In this document: piece by piece, positions 17,311 to 26,403 of the stretch
How positions within the stretch are numbered: position 1 is the first letter of the stretch
Layout: each line of letters begins with the position of its first letter
NCBI RefSeq assembly: GCF_019469265.1
Contig: NZ_CP048268.1
Span: 417,501 to 481,500, forward strand
Source of the DNA: Lactobacillus panisapium
Lineage (GTDB): Bacteria; Bacillota; Bacilli; Lactobacillales; Lactobacillaceae
Direction of reading: 5' to 3'
Length of the DNA stretch: 64,000 nt
Position numbers and translations under genes: made by a program
Notes under the pieces: generated by a model
What the model was told of the DNA's origin: nothing
The model's input: only the letters and a program-made list of their open reading frames with translations
Databases searched by the model: none

Positions 17311-18171
17311 ATGAAACTAAGAAAAGTAATAGTTACATTCTTAATCGCAACTGGCCTATTGACGGGCTATGAAGTTACCAATAACAATGCCACAACAGCA
17401 GTTTCAGCTCAAACGGAACAGCTTACGCAGACAAGTGAGTTGCATCTTGCTCCGAGTGCGGCGCAAGCCGAATTTATGAAACCTTGGGCTTACCAAGAAG
17501 AGCGGCAATTAAGCTTAATGGATTTAGACAGCTTAGGTCGAGGACAAGGCAGCCACATTCAAGTTAAAAAGTCACAATTGCCAACTGAGCCGCGTGCCCC
17601 GCGACTAACAGTTAATCCAAGTGGTTGGCATAACTATAAAATAGAAACGACCAAAAATGGTAAGCCATATACTGCTTGGGCATTTAATCGGGGACACTTG
17701 GTTGGTTACCAGTTTTCTGGTTTAAATAATGAATTGCGCAACTTAATAACTGAAACGGCATACCTCAACCAGGGTTCAACAACTGGAATGGATGATGATA
17801 ATCCTAAGGCAATGCTCTATTACGAGAATCGTTTACGCCAATGGATTAATGACCATCCGCAAAGCAAGTTAGACTATGCCGTAATTCCGCTCTATAATCA
17901 AAATGAATTAGTAGCGCGGCAAGTTTTACTTAGTTTTGTTGGGGTGACTCCGGCCAATCGGCAAACTAAAATAAAAATGCCAGTAAAAGGCTTGACCATG
18001 AAAGGAAAAGTCACTCAGGTAATCTTAAATAATGATTCACCGCTACTTGATATTAATTACTTAACTGGTGAAGCAACAGTTCTTAATAGTAAGAAATATC
18101 TCCGTCAAAAAGCAATTCAGGAAGAAGAATTGCGGCGCGCTGAAAATTCAACAGACAATTCCGACAATTAA
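17311..18171 (+). CDS. Secreted DNA/RNA non-specific endonuclease (EndA-like)
   Basis: 286-aa exported nuclease. Residues 1-32 form a signal peptide (KLRKVIVTFLIATGLLTG) with a probable cut after AVSA. The nuclease domain covers about 90-215: GWHNYKIETTKNGKPY, then the catalytic motif FNRGHLVGYQ with His129 (a DRGH variant, Asn for Asp), then the metal ligand region ETAYLNQGS. The family degrades extracellular DNA and RNA, and in streptococci supports DNA uptake. The C-terminal tail is rich in Glu, Asn and Asp. It is a single gene with its own terminator; no competence genes are adjacent. Anchoring motifs are absent, so it is probably released. Confidence 0.88.
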   Translation: MKLRKVIVTFLIATGLLTGYEVTNNNATTAVSAQTEQLTQTSELHLAPSAAQAEFMKPWAYQEERQLSLMDLDSLGRGQGSHIQVKKSQLPTEPRAPRLTVNPSGWHNYKIETTKNGKPYTAWAFNRGHLVGYQFSGLNNELRNLITETAYLNQGSTTGMDDDNPKAMLYYENRLRQWINDHPQSKLDYAVIPLYNQNELVARQVLLSFVGVTPANRQTKIKMPVKGLTMKGKVTQVILNNDSPLLDINYLTGEATVLNSKKYLRQKAIQEEELRRAENSTDNSDN

Positions 18172-18187
18172 AAATAAAATTGAATTT

Positions 18188-18223
18188 AACCCTTTCAGGC
18201 ATTAAAAAGCTTGGAAGGGTTTT
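18188..18223 (+). terminator. Terminator after nuclease gene
   Basis: AACCCTTTC and GGAAGGGTT pair across a long loop and are followed by TTTTA. Moderate strength. Confidence 0.6.
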
Positions 18224-18448
18224 ATAGTACAAAGTATCATTTTTCTGTTAAAAGTTTTGGTTAATTATTTTTGTTGTTTCAATTAAAATCGTATAGAAAA
18301 TATGCTATAATGAAATCGGTTACAAAAAAGTACAAAAAGCTATTAGTAAAGATTTTTAAGGTCACTTTGTTTTATAACAACCAGTTTATTTCTAAAATGG
18401 CTGTTTAGTTTATTAAATGTTACGGTTAAAAGCCAGAAAGGCCGAAAA

Positions 18449-18718
18449 ATGTTATGGATTGTTTTAATTTTGCTTTCGTTGTTAGCCTTAATTGAGTGTC
18501 AAGAAAAAGATTATTTGAAATTAGTTAATAAATATTTATTGCCCGCTGCTTTAGTGATTATTGCTGGTCCCTTAATCGTACTCTATCTTACTAAGGTGCC
18601 AGATCTCAGTCTGATATTTTATATTGTTGGCATTATTCAGGCCGGGATGTTAGTTGGACTTTATTTCTTGATTGATAAATATGTTGTGTCACATAAAAAG
18701 GATAATGATGCTGTTTAG
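18449..18718 (+). CDS. Small membrane protein, unknown
   Basis: 89 aa with three predicted membrane helices (about 2-17, 30-48 and 54-75) and a charged C-terminus (KYVVSHKKDNDAV). It starts behind AAAGG at 18436-18440. I do not recognise the family. It stands alone between the nuclease and another unknown gene. No cysteine lipobox is present. The reading frame and ribosome binding site make it a credible gene, but its role cannot be read from sequence or context. Confidence 0.6.
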   Translation: MLWIVLILLSLLALIECQEKDYLKLVNKYLLPAALVIIAGPLIVLYLTKVPDLSLIFYIVGIIQAGMLVGLYFLIDKYVVSHKKDNDAV

Positions 18719-18848
18719 ATTCGGTAATTCTTAATTTACGCTTTAAAACTTTAATAAGTTAGATTACTACAGAGCGTTGAAATTTTCGACGCTTTTTCTG
18801 TGACCTGCGAAACCCTATTGATATGCTAAATGATAATGGAAAATAAAA

Positions 18849-19595
18849 ATGAAATTAAAAAAATATCTTCAATTTCCCCAATGTTCGCTCAATGAATTTT
18901 TAGCGTTACCTAAAAAAGAGACCCTTCTTTTTGATTTCTTAACACAGGGAGAAGAAGCTGACCGTACTAAGCTGACAAATGAAATTTATTGCCAAATTTT
19001 CCCGTGGTTTGATAAGCAAACCATGGCTGGAGACACCTTAATTACCTACCGCATTCCAATTAAACAGTTTTATGGGAAATATTATCGGTACTTAGAAAGA
19101 AAAAAGCAGCTGGAAATTTTGCAAACTATTGAAAAATTTACTCCACATGGGAAGCAACAAATTTTTGAGTTTGAAATGGTCGATAAAAAGGGCCAGCCTT
19201 ATATGCAACTCTGTAATAATTATCATTTAGGTAATTTTGGTATTTTACCTAAACACAATGGTATTAACCCAAAAAGGGCAGTAGGGCCATATTTTGACTA
19301 CTTCGATAGTTTTATTAAGGTTCTAGATGATTTTTATAATCAAAGCATGATAGCAGATGATCAATTAAAAAAAGCGATTTTTCAACAAAAAGACTATTTT
19401 GAAGTATTTGGAAGTTTTCGCAATTTTATTAGTGCTAATTACCTACAAACATTTATTGATGATAGTTATAATCAAAAGTTAGTTGCTAAAAATTTATCTG
19501 GTTGTTCCAGTTTTGAAGAATATGTTGCGGTAGCAACAAAGATAATTGGTCAACGCGGAAAACAGCTTTGGGCTGCCTTACAAAGGGCAAAATAA
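18849..19595 (+). CDS. Uncharacterised 248-aa protein
   Basis: A soluble, charged protein without signal peptide or membrane segment. The best-conserved-looking stretch is LCNNYHLGNFGILPKHNGINPKRA (about 121-144), followed by YFDYFDSFIKVLDDFYNQ. It resembles uncharacterised proteins (DUF-type) seen in many lactobacilli, but I cannot name the family with certainty. The ribosome binding site (ATGGAAAA) is weak. It is isolated from other genes, with a weak CTATCCAAA/TTTGCATAG hairpin just after the stop. No function is proposed. Confidence 0.6.
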   Translation: MKLKKYLQFPQCSLNEFLALPKKETLLFDFLTQGEEADRTKLTNEIYCQIFPWFDKQTMAGDTLITYRIPIKQFYGKYYRYLERKKQLEILQTIEKFTPHGKQQIFEFEMVDKKGQPYMQLCNNYHLGNFGILPKHNGINPKRAVGPYFDYFDSFIKVLDDFYNQSMIADDQLKKAIFQQKDYFEVFGSFRNFISANYLQTFIDDSYNQKLVAKNLSGCSSFEEYVAVATKIIGQRGKQLWAALQRAK

Positions 19596-19728
19596 ACTAT
19601 CCAAAGCTATTTTTGCATAGTTTTCATTATGAAAAACGGCATATTGGGTTGTTTTTTATGGGGTTAAATGCATAATAGTTAATGGAAAAATGGTCTCTAC
19701 TCACAACAAATTTTATATTCGGAGGTTT

Positions 19729-20034
19729 ATGGAAAAAAATAAACAGACAGATTTAATTGTATTTTTAGCAGATAAGTCAAAAAGAGATGTCAGCTTTAAA
19801 ATCAATTATCGAGCAGAGGCGATACTTAATCTAATAATCATTACCGTTTATTCTATAGAGGATTTTTGGACAATCATCAAATTGTGTGTGTGCTGGAACG
19901 CTCACTTTCGTTTTTCTAAAATTAATAGAATGGAAAAATTGCACAATCTTGAAATTAGAATTGAAATAAAGGATTATGATTGCGATTTGCTCTCTATGAC
20001 AGACGATGATGATTTTAAAGAAGGCATAGAATAA
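19729..20034 (+). CDS. Hypothetical 101-aa protein
   Basis: Unrecognised. From the ATG at 19729 (GGAGG at 19721-19725, unusually close) it gives 101 aa; an upstream in-frame ATG at 19690 would add 13 residues but lacks a ribosome binding site. The protein has one moderately hydrophobic stretch (AILNLIIITVYSIEDFWTIIKLCVCW, about 32-57) and an acidic end. A good terminator follows. It may be a real small gene or a fragment of a larger one; codon use looks ordinary. Confidence 0.4.
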   Translation: MEKNKQTDLIVFLADKSKRDVSFKINYRAEAILNLIIITVYSIEDFWTIIKLCVCWNAHFRFSKINRMEKLHNLEIRIEIKDYDCDLLSMTDDDDFKEGIE

Positions 20035-20087
20035 AGCAGGTTGGCCTAATCGCCAATTTGCGCTTATAGCCTTAGGTTCTTTATATA

Positions 20088-20129
20088 GGAGCCGGTTTCA
20101 AAACTTTATTTGAAGTCGACTCTTTTTTT
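20088..20129 (+). terminator. Terminator between unknown gene and araC-type gene
   Basis: GAGCCGGTTTCAAA and TTTGAAGTCGACTC form an imperfect stem followed by T7. Confidence 0.7.
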
Positions 20130-20147
20130 GTAGCTAAAATTCAGGTT

Positions 20148-21188
20148 TTATTCTTCAAAGTAAGGATTAAGCGAAATACCCTCATTTTCATCCAACTGTC
20201 GGGGTAATAAAATGCGTTTCCGGTATTCTTGTGGAGAAAGATGAAGATAACTTTTAAAAAGGCGAAATAATGAGGATGGATTATCGTAACCGACAAATGC
20301 AGTTATTTCATCAAGCGGCATTTTGGTAATCTGGATTAAGTTGCAAGCAATATTTAAGCGGCGCATTTGCAATAATTCTTTAAAGGTATGACCGGACGAT
20401 TCTTTAATTTTGTTGCCGAGGTAGTTGGAATTATAGCCGAAATGATCTGCTAAGCTATTCAACGTGACAGTCTGATAATGGTTATTTAGGTATTCAATAA
20501 TTTGCAAGTTTTTATCCTGTTTGACTTCGATAAAATTAATTACTTCCTTAACTATGTCACTATCTTCAACGCAAAGAATTAGCGCGCGCATCATCGCCTG
20601 AATTGGCTGAATATTTTTACCTTGTTGGTTAAGGCCCAGGGTAATAATATTTTCGATTAGTTGTTTTGCAACAAGATTATTATTCAAATCAAAGACTAAA
20701 TAATTGTTGTGATTGAAGTTGTGTTTCGTGCTATTAGCAAGCAGTTTAACCATCGTGTTACATTCAAGGTCAATTTGATCTAGCAACAAACTTACTTCGT
20801 AATTATCACGAATCAAGATATTCACTAAGATATCTTTTTTCCGGGCATAATTAATTCTTTGCTGGACATTACGATCCATAATTAGAAGCTGTCCGGGATT
20901 AAGAATTATTTTTTTATCATCGATATACTGCATGCTCTGACCCGAAATACAATAATTTAATTCAATAAATTTGTGTTTATGAGCAGGAATATAAGAGAAG
21001 CGGTTGGACTCAGTGACTGCTATTCGTCCATAGTCAAAAAAGTTCCAGTAGGGCATGATTTGAATTGGGCCAGTTTCTGGAATTGACTCTAAAGTAACAT
21101 CTTCAATATTTTGACCGTGATTATCAATCTGGCGCTGTTCTACGGGCGTAATTTGTAAAAGCTCTTGTTCTATTTCTGGACTAAGCAT
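20148..21188 (-). CDS. AraC-family transcriptional regulator
   Basis: 346 aa. The N-terminal half (about 65-130) is a cupin-type sensor: SYIPAHKHKFIELNYCISGQSMQYID...LNPGQLLIMDRN. The C-terminal 100 residues carry the two AraC helix-turn-helix motifs (VTLNSLADHFGYNSNYLGNKIKE and MPLDEITAFVGYDNPSSLFRLFKSYLHLSPQEYRK). It is divergent from the MFS transporter and rhamnosidase genes and is the obvious candidate regulator of both, perhaps also of rhaBMAD, responding to rhamnose or a rhamnoside. Its AGGAG ribosome binding site is 12 bases from the ATG, rather far. Confidence 0.9.
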   Translation of the reverse strand: MLSPEIEQELLQITPVEQRQIDNHGQNIEDVTLESIPETGPIQIMPYWNFFDYGRIAVTESNRFSYIPAHKHKFIELNYCISGQSMQYIDDKKIILNPGQLLIMDRNVQQRINYARKKDILVNILIRDNYEVSLLLDQIDLECNTMVKLLANSTKHNFNHNNYLVFDLNNNLVAKQLIENIITLGLNQQGKNIQPIQAMMRALILCVEDSDIVKEVINFIEVKQDKNLQIIEYLNNHYQTVTLNSLADHFGYNSNYLGNKIKESSGHTFKELLQMRRLNIACNLIQITKMPLDEITAFVGYDNPSSLFRLFKSYLHLSPQEYRKRILLPRQLDENEGISLNPYFEE

Positions 21189-21232
21189 AGCAATAATTTT
21201 CTCCTAATCTGTAATTTTGCAATCTATTTAAG

Positions 21233-21260
21233 ATTATAGCACTATTGGAACCGTTTCCAA
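21233..21260. promoter_or_regulatory. Divergent promoter region with cre/LacI-type palindrome
   Basis: TGGAACCGTTTCCA (21246-21259) fits the CcpA consensus fully and is nearly palindromic (TTGGAA...TTCCAA). On the minus strand it overlaps the -35 TTGGAA (21260-21255) of the araC-type gene; the -10 TATAAT follows after 16 bp (21238-21233). It sits upstream of the MFS gene on the other side. Confidence 0.75.
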
Positions 21261-21302
21261 TAAATAGCATAATTATTACTAAAATAAGGAGGAAATAGTG
21301 TA

Positions 21303-22577
21303 ATGGATAATATTAATAGTGAGAATAATTTAACTAAAAAATACCAGCCATTAGCTGTTGCAGCAGGTTTTGGCTCGATTTTGGGATCCGGCATTATTGT
21401 CGGCATGTCGTCTACAATTACTGTTTGGCAAAATGGACTTAACCTAACTAATGGTCAAGTGGGTGTTATTTCTGGTGCCTTGACTTTTGCAATAGCAATC
21501 GGTGGTTTAATAACCGGATTGGTAACGAAGGCTTTTGGATTAGTACGGTCTTTTAACTGGATGAACTTTATTTATGCGCTTGGTGCCATAATTTGTGTCT
21601 TTGCGCCTAATTATCCGGTATTGCTAATAGGGGCAATTATTGCTGGACTTGCATCGGGACTAGATTTGCCAATTAGTTTAACCATGATTTCGCATGATGC
21701 ACCAGATGATCAGACTTCCTCGAAGTTAGTAGCTTCGACTCAAATTTTCTGGCAGGTTGGTATCTTTGCCTCATATGGTGCTGCCTTTTTGGTTTCAAGA
21801 CTAGCAGGTGCAACTGGAGCTAGGGTAGTATTTGCCTGTTTAGCAGTTGTTGCCTTAATCACTTGGGCATGGCGGACATTTTCTAGTAAATTCCGTAATT
21901 TTCATATCGAGGGTGATAAGCGGATGCGAGCCGCTGAAGCGAAGAATCATAGTTCGGACCAAGTCTCTGTTAAAAATGTTTTATTTGGTAAAAATAAAAA
22001 GAAGTATCTTTCAATGCTGTTATGCATTATGATTTTCTACATTTGCTGGAATTTATTGGCTAATACTTTTGGTCAGTTTCAGACTTTCATGCTTGTACAA
22101 GCCAAAGCTAGTCAAACATTCGCAACAGGTGCTGGTTTAGTTCTTAACATTATTGCTGTTTTTGCGACAATGGCTTTTGCTAAATTTTCAGGTGGTAAAT
22201 ACAGAAACATCTTTTTTGTTATCGGTATGATTTTGCAATTCTTAGCAATGTTTTCGTTAGCAATTTTAAGCCACGATTTATGGCCAATTGTGGTTGCAAT
22301 TGGTTGCTATAATATTGGTAATCAAGTTGCCGGAGAAGCAATTTATAAGGTCTGGACGCAAGAAGCTTTTCCTGTAGAAATTCGTTCATCATTGCAAGGA
22401 TTTTTAAGTGGTTTATCAAGATTTATTTGTGGCTTGTTTGCATTTGTGACACCAATGTTAGTAGTTCAATCTGTCATTAAGACGACCATGTTTGGCTTTT
22501 CGGCTTTAATCATCGTTGCATTTATCTTCGGCTTTACCATGACAAGATTAGAGGACAAATATCATATTCGAAAGTAA
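21303..22577 (+). CDS. MFS sugar transporter (probable rhamnose/rhamnoside permease)
   Basis: 424-aa major facilitator permease with about 12 hydrophobic segments and a charged central loop near 195-230 (KFRNFHIEGDKRMRAAEAKNHSS). LFGKNKKKYLSMLL opens the second half. The motif EAFPVEIRSSLQGFLSGLSRF near 356-376 is typical of sugar porters of this superfamily. It starts behind AAGGAGG, faces the AraC regulator and is followed 14 bases later by the GH78 rhamnosidase gene. From this context it most likely imports rhamnose or small rhamnosides by proton symport. The substrate is inferred, not shown. Confidence 0.85.
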   Translation: MDNINSENNLTKKYQPLAVAAGFGSILGSGIIVGMSSTITVWQNGLNLTNGQVGVISGALTFAIAIGGLITGLVTKAFGLVRSFNWMNFIYALGAIICVFAPNYPVLLIGAIIAGLASGLDLPISLTMISHDAPDDQTSSKLVASTQIFWQVGIFASYGAAFLVSRLAGATGARVVFACLAVVALITWAWRTFSSKFRNFHIEGDKRMRAAEAKNHSSDQVSVKNVLFGKNKKKYLSMLLCIMIFYICWNLLANTFGQFQTFMLVQAKASQTFATGAGLVLNIIAVFATMAFAKFSGGKYRNIFFVIGMILQFLAMFSLAILSHDLWPIVVAIGCYNIGNQVAGEAIYKVWTQEAFPVEIRSSLQGFLSGLSRFICGLFAFVTPMLVVQSVIKTTMFGFSALIIVAFIFGFTMTRLEDKYHIRK

Positions 22578-22591
22578 AAAAGAGGTAAATA

Positions 22592-24172
22592 ATGGTTTTC
22601 AAATTTCAAATAAATAAGGATGTTGAGTTTAACCACGATGACGACTTGCTAAAAAAGGCGGATCAATATCGTCCCAAGCTACTGACAAATAAGATTAGTG
22701 CCAAAAGATTGGTTGAATTGACCGATGATCCTTCTAAGCTTGAAAATACCGGTATAAAAGAAGTCGGTGATATTGAGCAGTTAGCACAATTAAAAATGAC
22801 TAGAAATGATCACGTAATCATTGATTTTGGTCAACATTGTGTGGGAAAATTTGCCATTCATATTGAACATGTTGGCTCACCAATGGATGCACCCGTAGCT
22901 TTTAAAGTGAAATTTGCTGAGATGCCCAATGAATTTAGGTATGATTCACAAGATTATGACGGCTGGCTTAGTAAGTCCTGGATTCAAGAAGAGGTTATTC
23001 ACCTTGATCGCTTACCAGCAGAATTGGAATTGCCACGAAGATATAGCTTTAGGTATGTCGAACTTAGTGTGATTGATACCTCGCCTAAGTGGTTTGCCGT
23101 TTTTTCTAAGCCAACTGCCACAATTCAAAGTGCTGTTTCAAGCACCAACCTTAGAAAGCCTGATTTTAAAGATGACAAGCTCAATGCAATTTATCAAGTT
23201 GGAATCAATACGCTGCAAGATTGTATGCAAGATGTCTTTGAAGATGGACCTAAGCGTGACCGCCGTTTATGGTTAGGCGATCTGCGACTGCAGGCACTAG
23301 CTAATTATGCTTCATTTGATAATACTGCTCTAGTTAAAAGATGCTTATATTTATTTGGCGCAATGACAGCTAAAGATGGCAGGATCTCGGCAAACGTGTT
23401 TACCAATCAGCCATATGTCCCCGACGATACCTTTATGTATGATTACAGCTTATTTTTCATTTCAACTTTGGCCGATTTGGAAAAACACGAAAAAGATGAA
23501 GAGGTTTTGACTGATCTTTATCCAATTGCTAAAAAGCAGTGGGAATACACTCGCAGATTTATTGGAGATAATGGTGAAGTAGTACCAGATCAGCAGTATG
23601 TTACCTTTGTTGACTGGTCAAATGACTTTGACAAAACAACTGCTGGGCAAGCTATTACCATCTATGTCTTGCGGCAATTAATTGCTTTAGCAAAAATGAT
23701 AAATGATCCTGAATTAGCTAAGTACGAACAAGAACTTGAGAAATTAAAAAACTTTGCGACAGATAATCAATTTGATCCACAGACCGGTTTATTTGTTTCT
23801 GGTAAAAAGCGTGAGGTCAATATTGCTAGTCAGGTTTGGATGGTTTTAGCCCATGTAATGGATGATGAAACCAATCATCAGATTATGACTAAGACCGTAA
23901 ACAAATTATTCCCGGTGCGTGGAATTGCGACGCCTTACATGTATCATCATATTGATCAAGCCTTATTTGAAGCGGAAATGAAAGATGAAGCAATTAAATT
24001 GATGAAGGAGTATTGGGGTAAAATGGTTGATCTTGGTGCTGATACCTTTTGGGAGGCCTTTGAACCTGAGAATCCGGCATATTCTCCGTATGATAGTCCG
24101 ATTGAAAATAGTTTTTGTCATGCATGGAGTTGTACGCCAATTTGGCTATTGAGTAAGTACATGTCAGATTAA
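22592..24172 (+). CDS. Alpha-L-rhamnosidase, GH78
   Basis: 526-aa intracellular glycosidase without signal peptide, of the short GH78 form known from other lactobacilli, which releases rhamnose from plant glycosides such as flavonoid rutinosides or rhamnosyl disaccharides. The N-terminal beta domain contains IDFGQHCVGKFAIHI; the (alpha/alpha)6 catalytic domain begins near 195. The family motif EDGPKRDRRLWLGDLRLQ (about 216-233) carries acidic catalytic candidates, and FCHAWSCTPIWLLSKY closes the domain. It is cotranscribed with the MFS gene, so the pair forms an uptake-and-cleavage unit feeding rhaBMAD. Confidence 0.9.
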   Translation: MVFKFQINKDVEFNHDDDLLKKADQYRPKLLTNKISAKRLVELTDDPSKLENTGIKEVGDIEQLAQLKMTRNDHVIIDFGQHCVGKFAIHIEHVGSPMDAPVAFKVKFAEMPNEFRYDSQDYDGWLSKSWIQEEVIHLDRLPAELELPRRYSFRYVELSVIDTSPKWFAVFSKPTATIQSAVSSTNLRKPDFKDDKLNAIYQVGINTLQDCMQDVFEDGPKRDRRLWLGDLRLQALANYASFDNTALVKRCLYLFGAMTAKDGRISANVFTNQPYVPDDTFMYDYSLFFISTLADLEKHEKDEEVLTDLYPIAKKQWEYTRRFIGDNGEVVPDQQYVTFVDWSNDFDKTTAGQAITIYVLRQLIALAKMINDPELAKYEQELEKLKNFATDNQFDPQTGLFVSGKKREVNIASQVWMVLAHVMDDETNHQIMTKTVNKLFPVRGIATPYMYHHIDQALFEAEMKDEAIKLMKEYWGKMVDLGADTFWEAFEPENPAYSPYDSPIENSFCHAWSCTPIWLLSKYMSD

Positions 24173-24214
24173 TAGTAGAATTAGTGTAGGAAGAAACTGG
24201 CTCTTTAAGCAAAA

Positions 24215-24292
24215 AAGAAGCAGACAAAACACCGAAAATGAGTATCCTAATTTTAGGATTCACCTCAAAAATCAGTGGTTTGTCTGCTTTTT
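24215..24292. terminator. Terminator between rhamnosidase and hydroxyacid dehydrogenase genes
   Basis: AAGCAGACAAA pairs with TTTGTCTGCTT; the loop contains a second hairpin ATCCTAATTTTAGGAT. T5 follows on the plus strand and an interrupted T-run on the minus strand, so it may serve both convergent genes. Confidence 0.85.
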
Positions 24293-24307
24293 ATATTATT
24301 TACCAGT

Positions 24308-25270
24308 TTAATTAACCACATTAAGCTCTTTGCCTGCTAAAAAGGCCTTCAGGTTATCAATGGCGATTCCTAATAGCCGATCACGCGTTTCGCGCGGTGC
24401 CCAAGCAATATGGGGTGTGATGTAGCAGTTCTTTGCCGTTAATAACGGACTGTCAGTAGGAATTGGCTCCTTGGTGGCAACATCAACACCAGCTGCCCCA
24501 ATTTTGCCATTATTCAAAGCGTCGGCAACATCTTGCTCGTTAATTAAGCCCCCGCGTGCTGTATTAAGTAATAGAACGCCATCCCTCATCTTGGTAATTG
24601 CTTCTCGGTCAATCATTTCGGTTGTTTCAGGTGCTTGTGGCACGTGAAGACTAATAATGTCGGCTTGTTGATATAATTCATCCAGACTAACTTGTTTGAC
24701 GTAGTCTGGAAGGTTTGTTTTTGGACGATGATTATAAAAAATGACCTTCATTGAAAAGGCGTGAGCAATTTCGGCGACTTTTTGTGCGATGCTACCAAAG
24801 CCAATTAGTCCCATTGTTTTACCTTGCAGTTCGATTAATGGTTTTGCCCAGAAAGTAAAATCAGGATTGCTGCTCCAGCGCCCCGCGTGAACCAGTTTAT
24901 TGTGCAAACCAACTTGGCTAGTAATTTCAAGTAAAAGGGCGAAAGTGAACTGTGCTACTGCGTCCGTGCCGTAAGTTGGGATGTTAGTGACGGGGATGTT
25001 AGCTGTCCGTGCAGCTGCAGTATCAATCACATTGTACCCGGTAGCGGTGACGCCAATGTATTTAAGATTAGGTGCTTTGGTGATAACACTTCGATTTAAT
25101 GGTGTTTTATTAGTTAACACTATTTCAGCATCACCGATTCTGCGCAAAATCTCGGCATCATCATCGACTGGTGTTCGATCATAAATGGTACATTCGCCCA
25201 ACTGCTTAAGGGGTGTCCAATCAAGGTCACCAGGGTTTAAGGCATAACTATCCAAATTCACAATTTTCAT
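24308..25270 (-). CDS. D-2-hydroxyacid dehydrogenase (glycerate/hydroxypyruvate type)
   Basis: 320-aa NAD(P)-dependent dehydrogenase that reduces a 2-ketoacid. Its Rossmann motif MGLIGFGSIAQKVAEIA is near 153-169. The catalytic Arg is in LLNTARGGLINEQDV (about 232-246), the Glu in GVDVATKEPIPTDSPL, and the His in YITPHIAWAPRETRDR (about 282-297). The HIAWA ending resembles glycerate and hydroxypyruvate dehydrogenases rather than D-lactate dehydrogenase. It is a single gene facing the rhamnosidase operon across a shared terminator. The true substrate is unknown. Confidence 0.88.
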   Translation of the reverse strand: MKIVNLDSYALNPGDLDWTPLKQLGECTIYDRTPVDDDAEILRRIGDAEIVLTNKTPLNRSVITKAPNLKYIGVTATGYNVIDTAAARTANIPVTNIPTYGTDAVAQFTFALLLEITSQVGLHNKLVHAGRWSSNPDFTFWAKPLIELQGKTMGLIGFGSIAQKVAEIAHAFSMKVIFYNHRPKTNLPDYVKQVSLDELYQQADIISLHVPQAPETTEMIDREAITKMRDGVLLLNTARGGLINEQDVADALNNGKIGAAGVDVATKEPIPTDSPLLTAKNCYITPHIAWAPRETRDRLLGIAIDNLKAFLAGKELNVVN

Positions 25271-25561
25271 TTTTAAACCTCATTTGTTCATTTTTAATCT
25301 CTAGTTTACTACAGTTTGAAAAAGTACCAACTATGAAACAGTTCAATATAGTCTAATACTATAATTTGACAGTAAAAATAGATAATTTTACAATGAATTA
25401 GTGTTCTGCTTTTTTAGCTTTTTTTATATATAGTTTAGTTATTTGGGTAAAAGATAAAGTGGGAAGAAGTTTTATTATCCAATACTGCTATTCCAGATTT
25501 TGGGAGCTGATGAAAGTAGTTAATAGACATATAATGTTGTTATAAATGTAAGGAGCAATTA

Positions 25562-26392
25562 ATGAAAAAGTGCCCTAATTGTGGTGCCCTAATGGAAAAT
25601 GGGGTTAATTTTTGTACTAAATGCGGTAATGACTTACGTTCAATTACGTTAGAAAAAGAGCCAGAGCAGGCTACTACTGCAACTGAAAAAACTGCGCCAG
25701 TTGTGGCTGAAGTTAATCAGCAGCATGTTAATTCTGGTAGCTATTTGCAAAATTATTGGGAATGGCTGGTTGAATCATGGAAACATCCCGCAGCCAGCAA
25801 TTTAACTGCTCAAAGCTGGTACGGCTGGTTAACAATTTTAATTGAAGATGTTTTATTTGTTACTGGATTATATTTCTTTGCCAAGTCAGTTATTACCGGT
25901 GCAATTGGCTTAGTCAATCATTTCGGAGTCGATACCAGAGGTTGGGGCAATTTTGATATTTCTTTCAGCATTGTCTTTCGGGTATTTTTAATCGTCCTGA
26001 TTTTCCAAGTGATTGTGATTGCTAGTCACTTTGCGGCCTATAAATTTATTTATGATGAGCAAGTTCATTTACTAGATTTTGTCAACCGCGGGATTCATGC
26101 TAGTAACCTAAATTTGATTTTGACGGTCATTTTCTTTTTATTAATGGTTTTAGGGCTTAACAGTATCAGATTTACTTTATTTTTAGTTTTACTATTATTT
26201 GTTTTATTCTTTATTGGTCAAGAAGTTGCCTTACTAGCAAATGATGGTGCTCGACGGGACAAAGCATATGGCGCTTTGCTTGCTTTTGGCATTATTTTTG
26301 TTTGTAGTTTGATTATGAACTCGCTTATTTATAATTCCGTTTTACGGTCAGTTTTTAATCAAATTATTTCAGGTTTTAATGGTTCAATGTAG
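25562..26392 (+). CDS. Zinc-ribbon membrane protein, unknown
   Basis: 276 aa. The N-terminal zinc ribbon uses Cys4, Cys7, Cys18 and Cys21 (CPNCGALMENGVNFCTKCG). A Pro/Thr/Glu-rich linker covers about 30-60, followed by about five hydrophobic segments from 90 to the end (LTILIEDVLFVTGLYFFAK, FRVFLIVLIFQVIVIASHFAAY, NLILTVIFFLLMVLGL and others). Such ribbon-plus-membrane proteins are common in lactobacilli, and their function is not established. It starts behind AAGGAGC and is followed 11 bases later by a second zinc-ribbon gene, so the two form an operon and may act together at the membrane. Confidence 0.8.
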   Translation: MKKCPNCGALMENGVNFCTKCGNDLRSITLEKEPEQATTATEKTAPVVAEVNQQHVNSGSYLQNYWEWLVESWKHPAASNLTAQSWYGWLTILIEDVLFVTGLYFFAKSVITGAIGLVNHFGVDTRGWGNFDISFSIVFRVFLIVLIFQVIVIASHFAAYKFIYDEQVHLLDFVNRGIHASNLNLILTVIFFLLMVLGLNSIRFTLFLVLLLFVLFFIGQEVALLANDGARRDKAYGALLAFGIIFVCSLIMNSLIYNSVLRSVFNQIISGFNGSM

Positions 26393-26403
26393 ATGGTGTA
26401 AAG

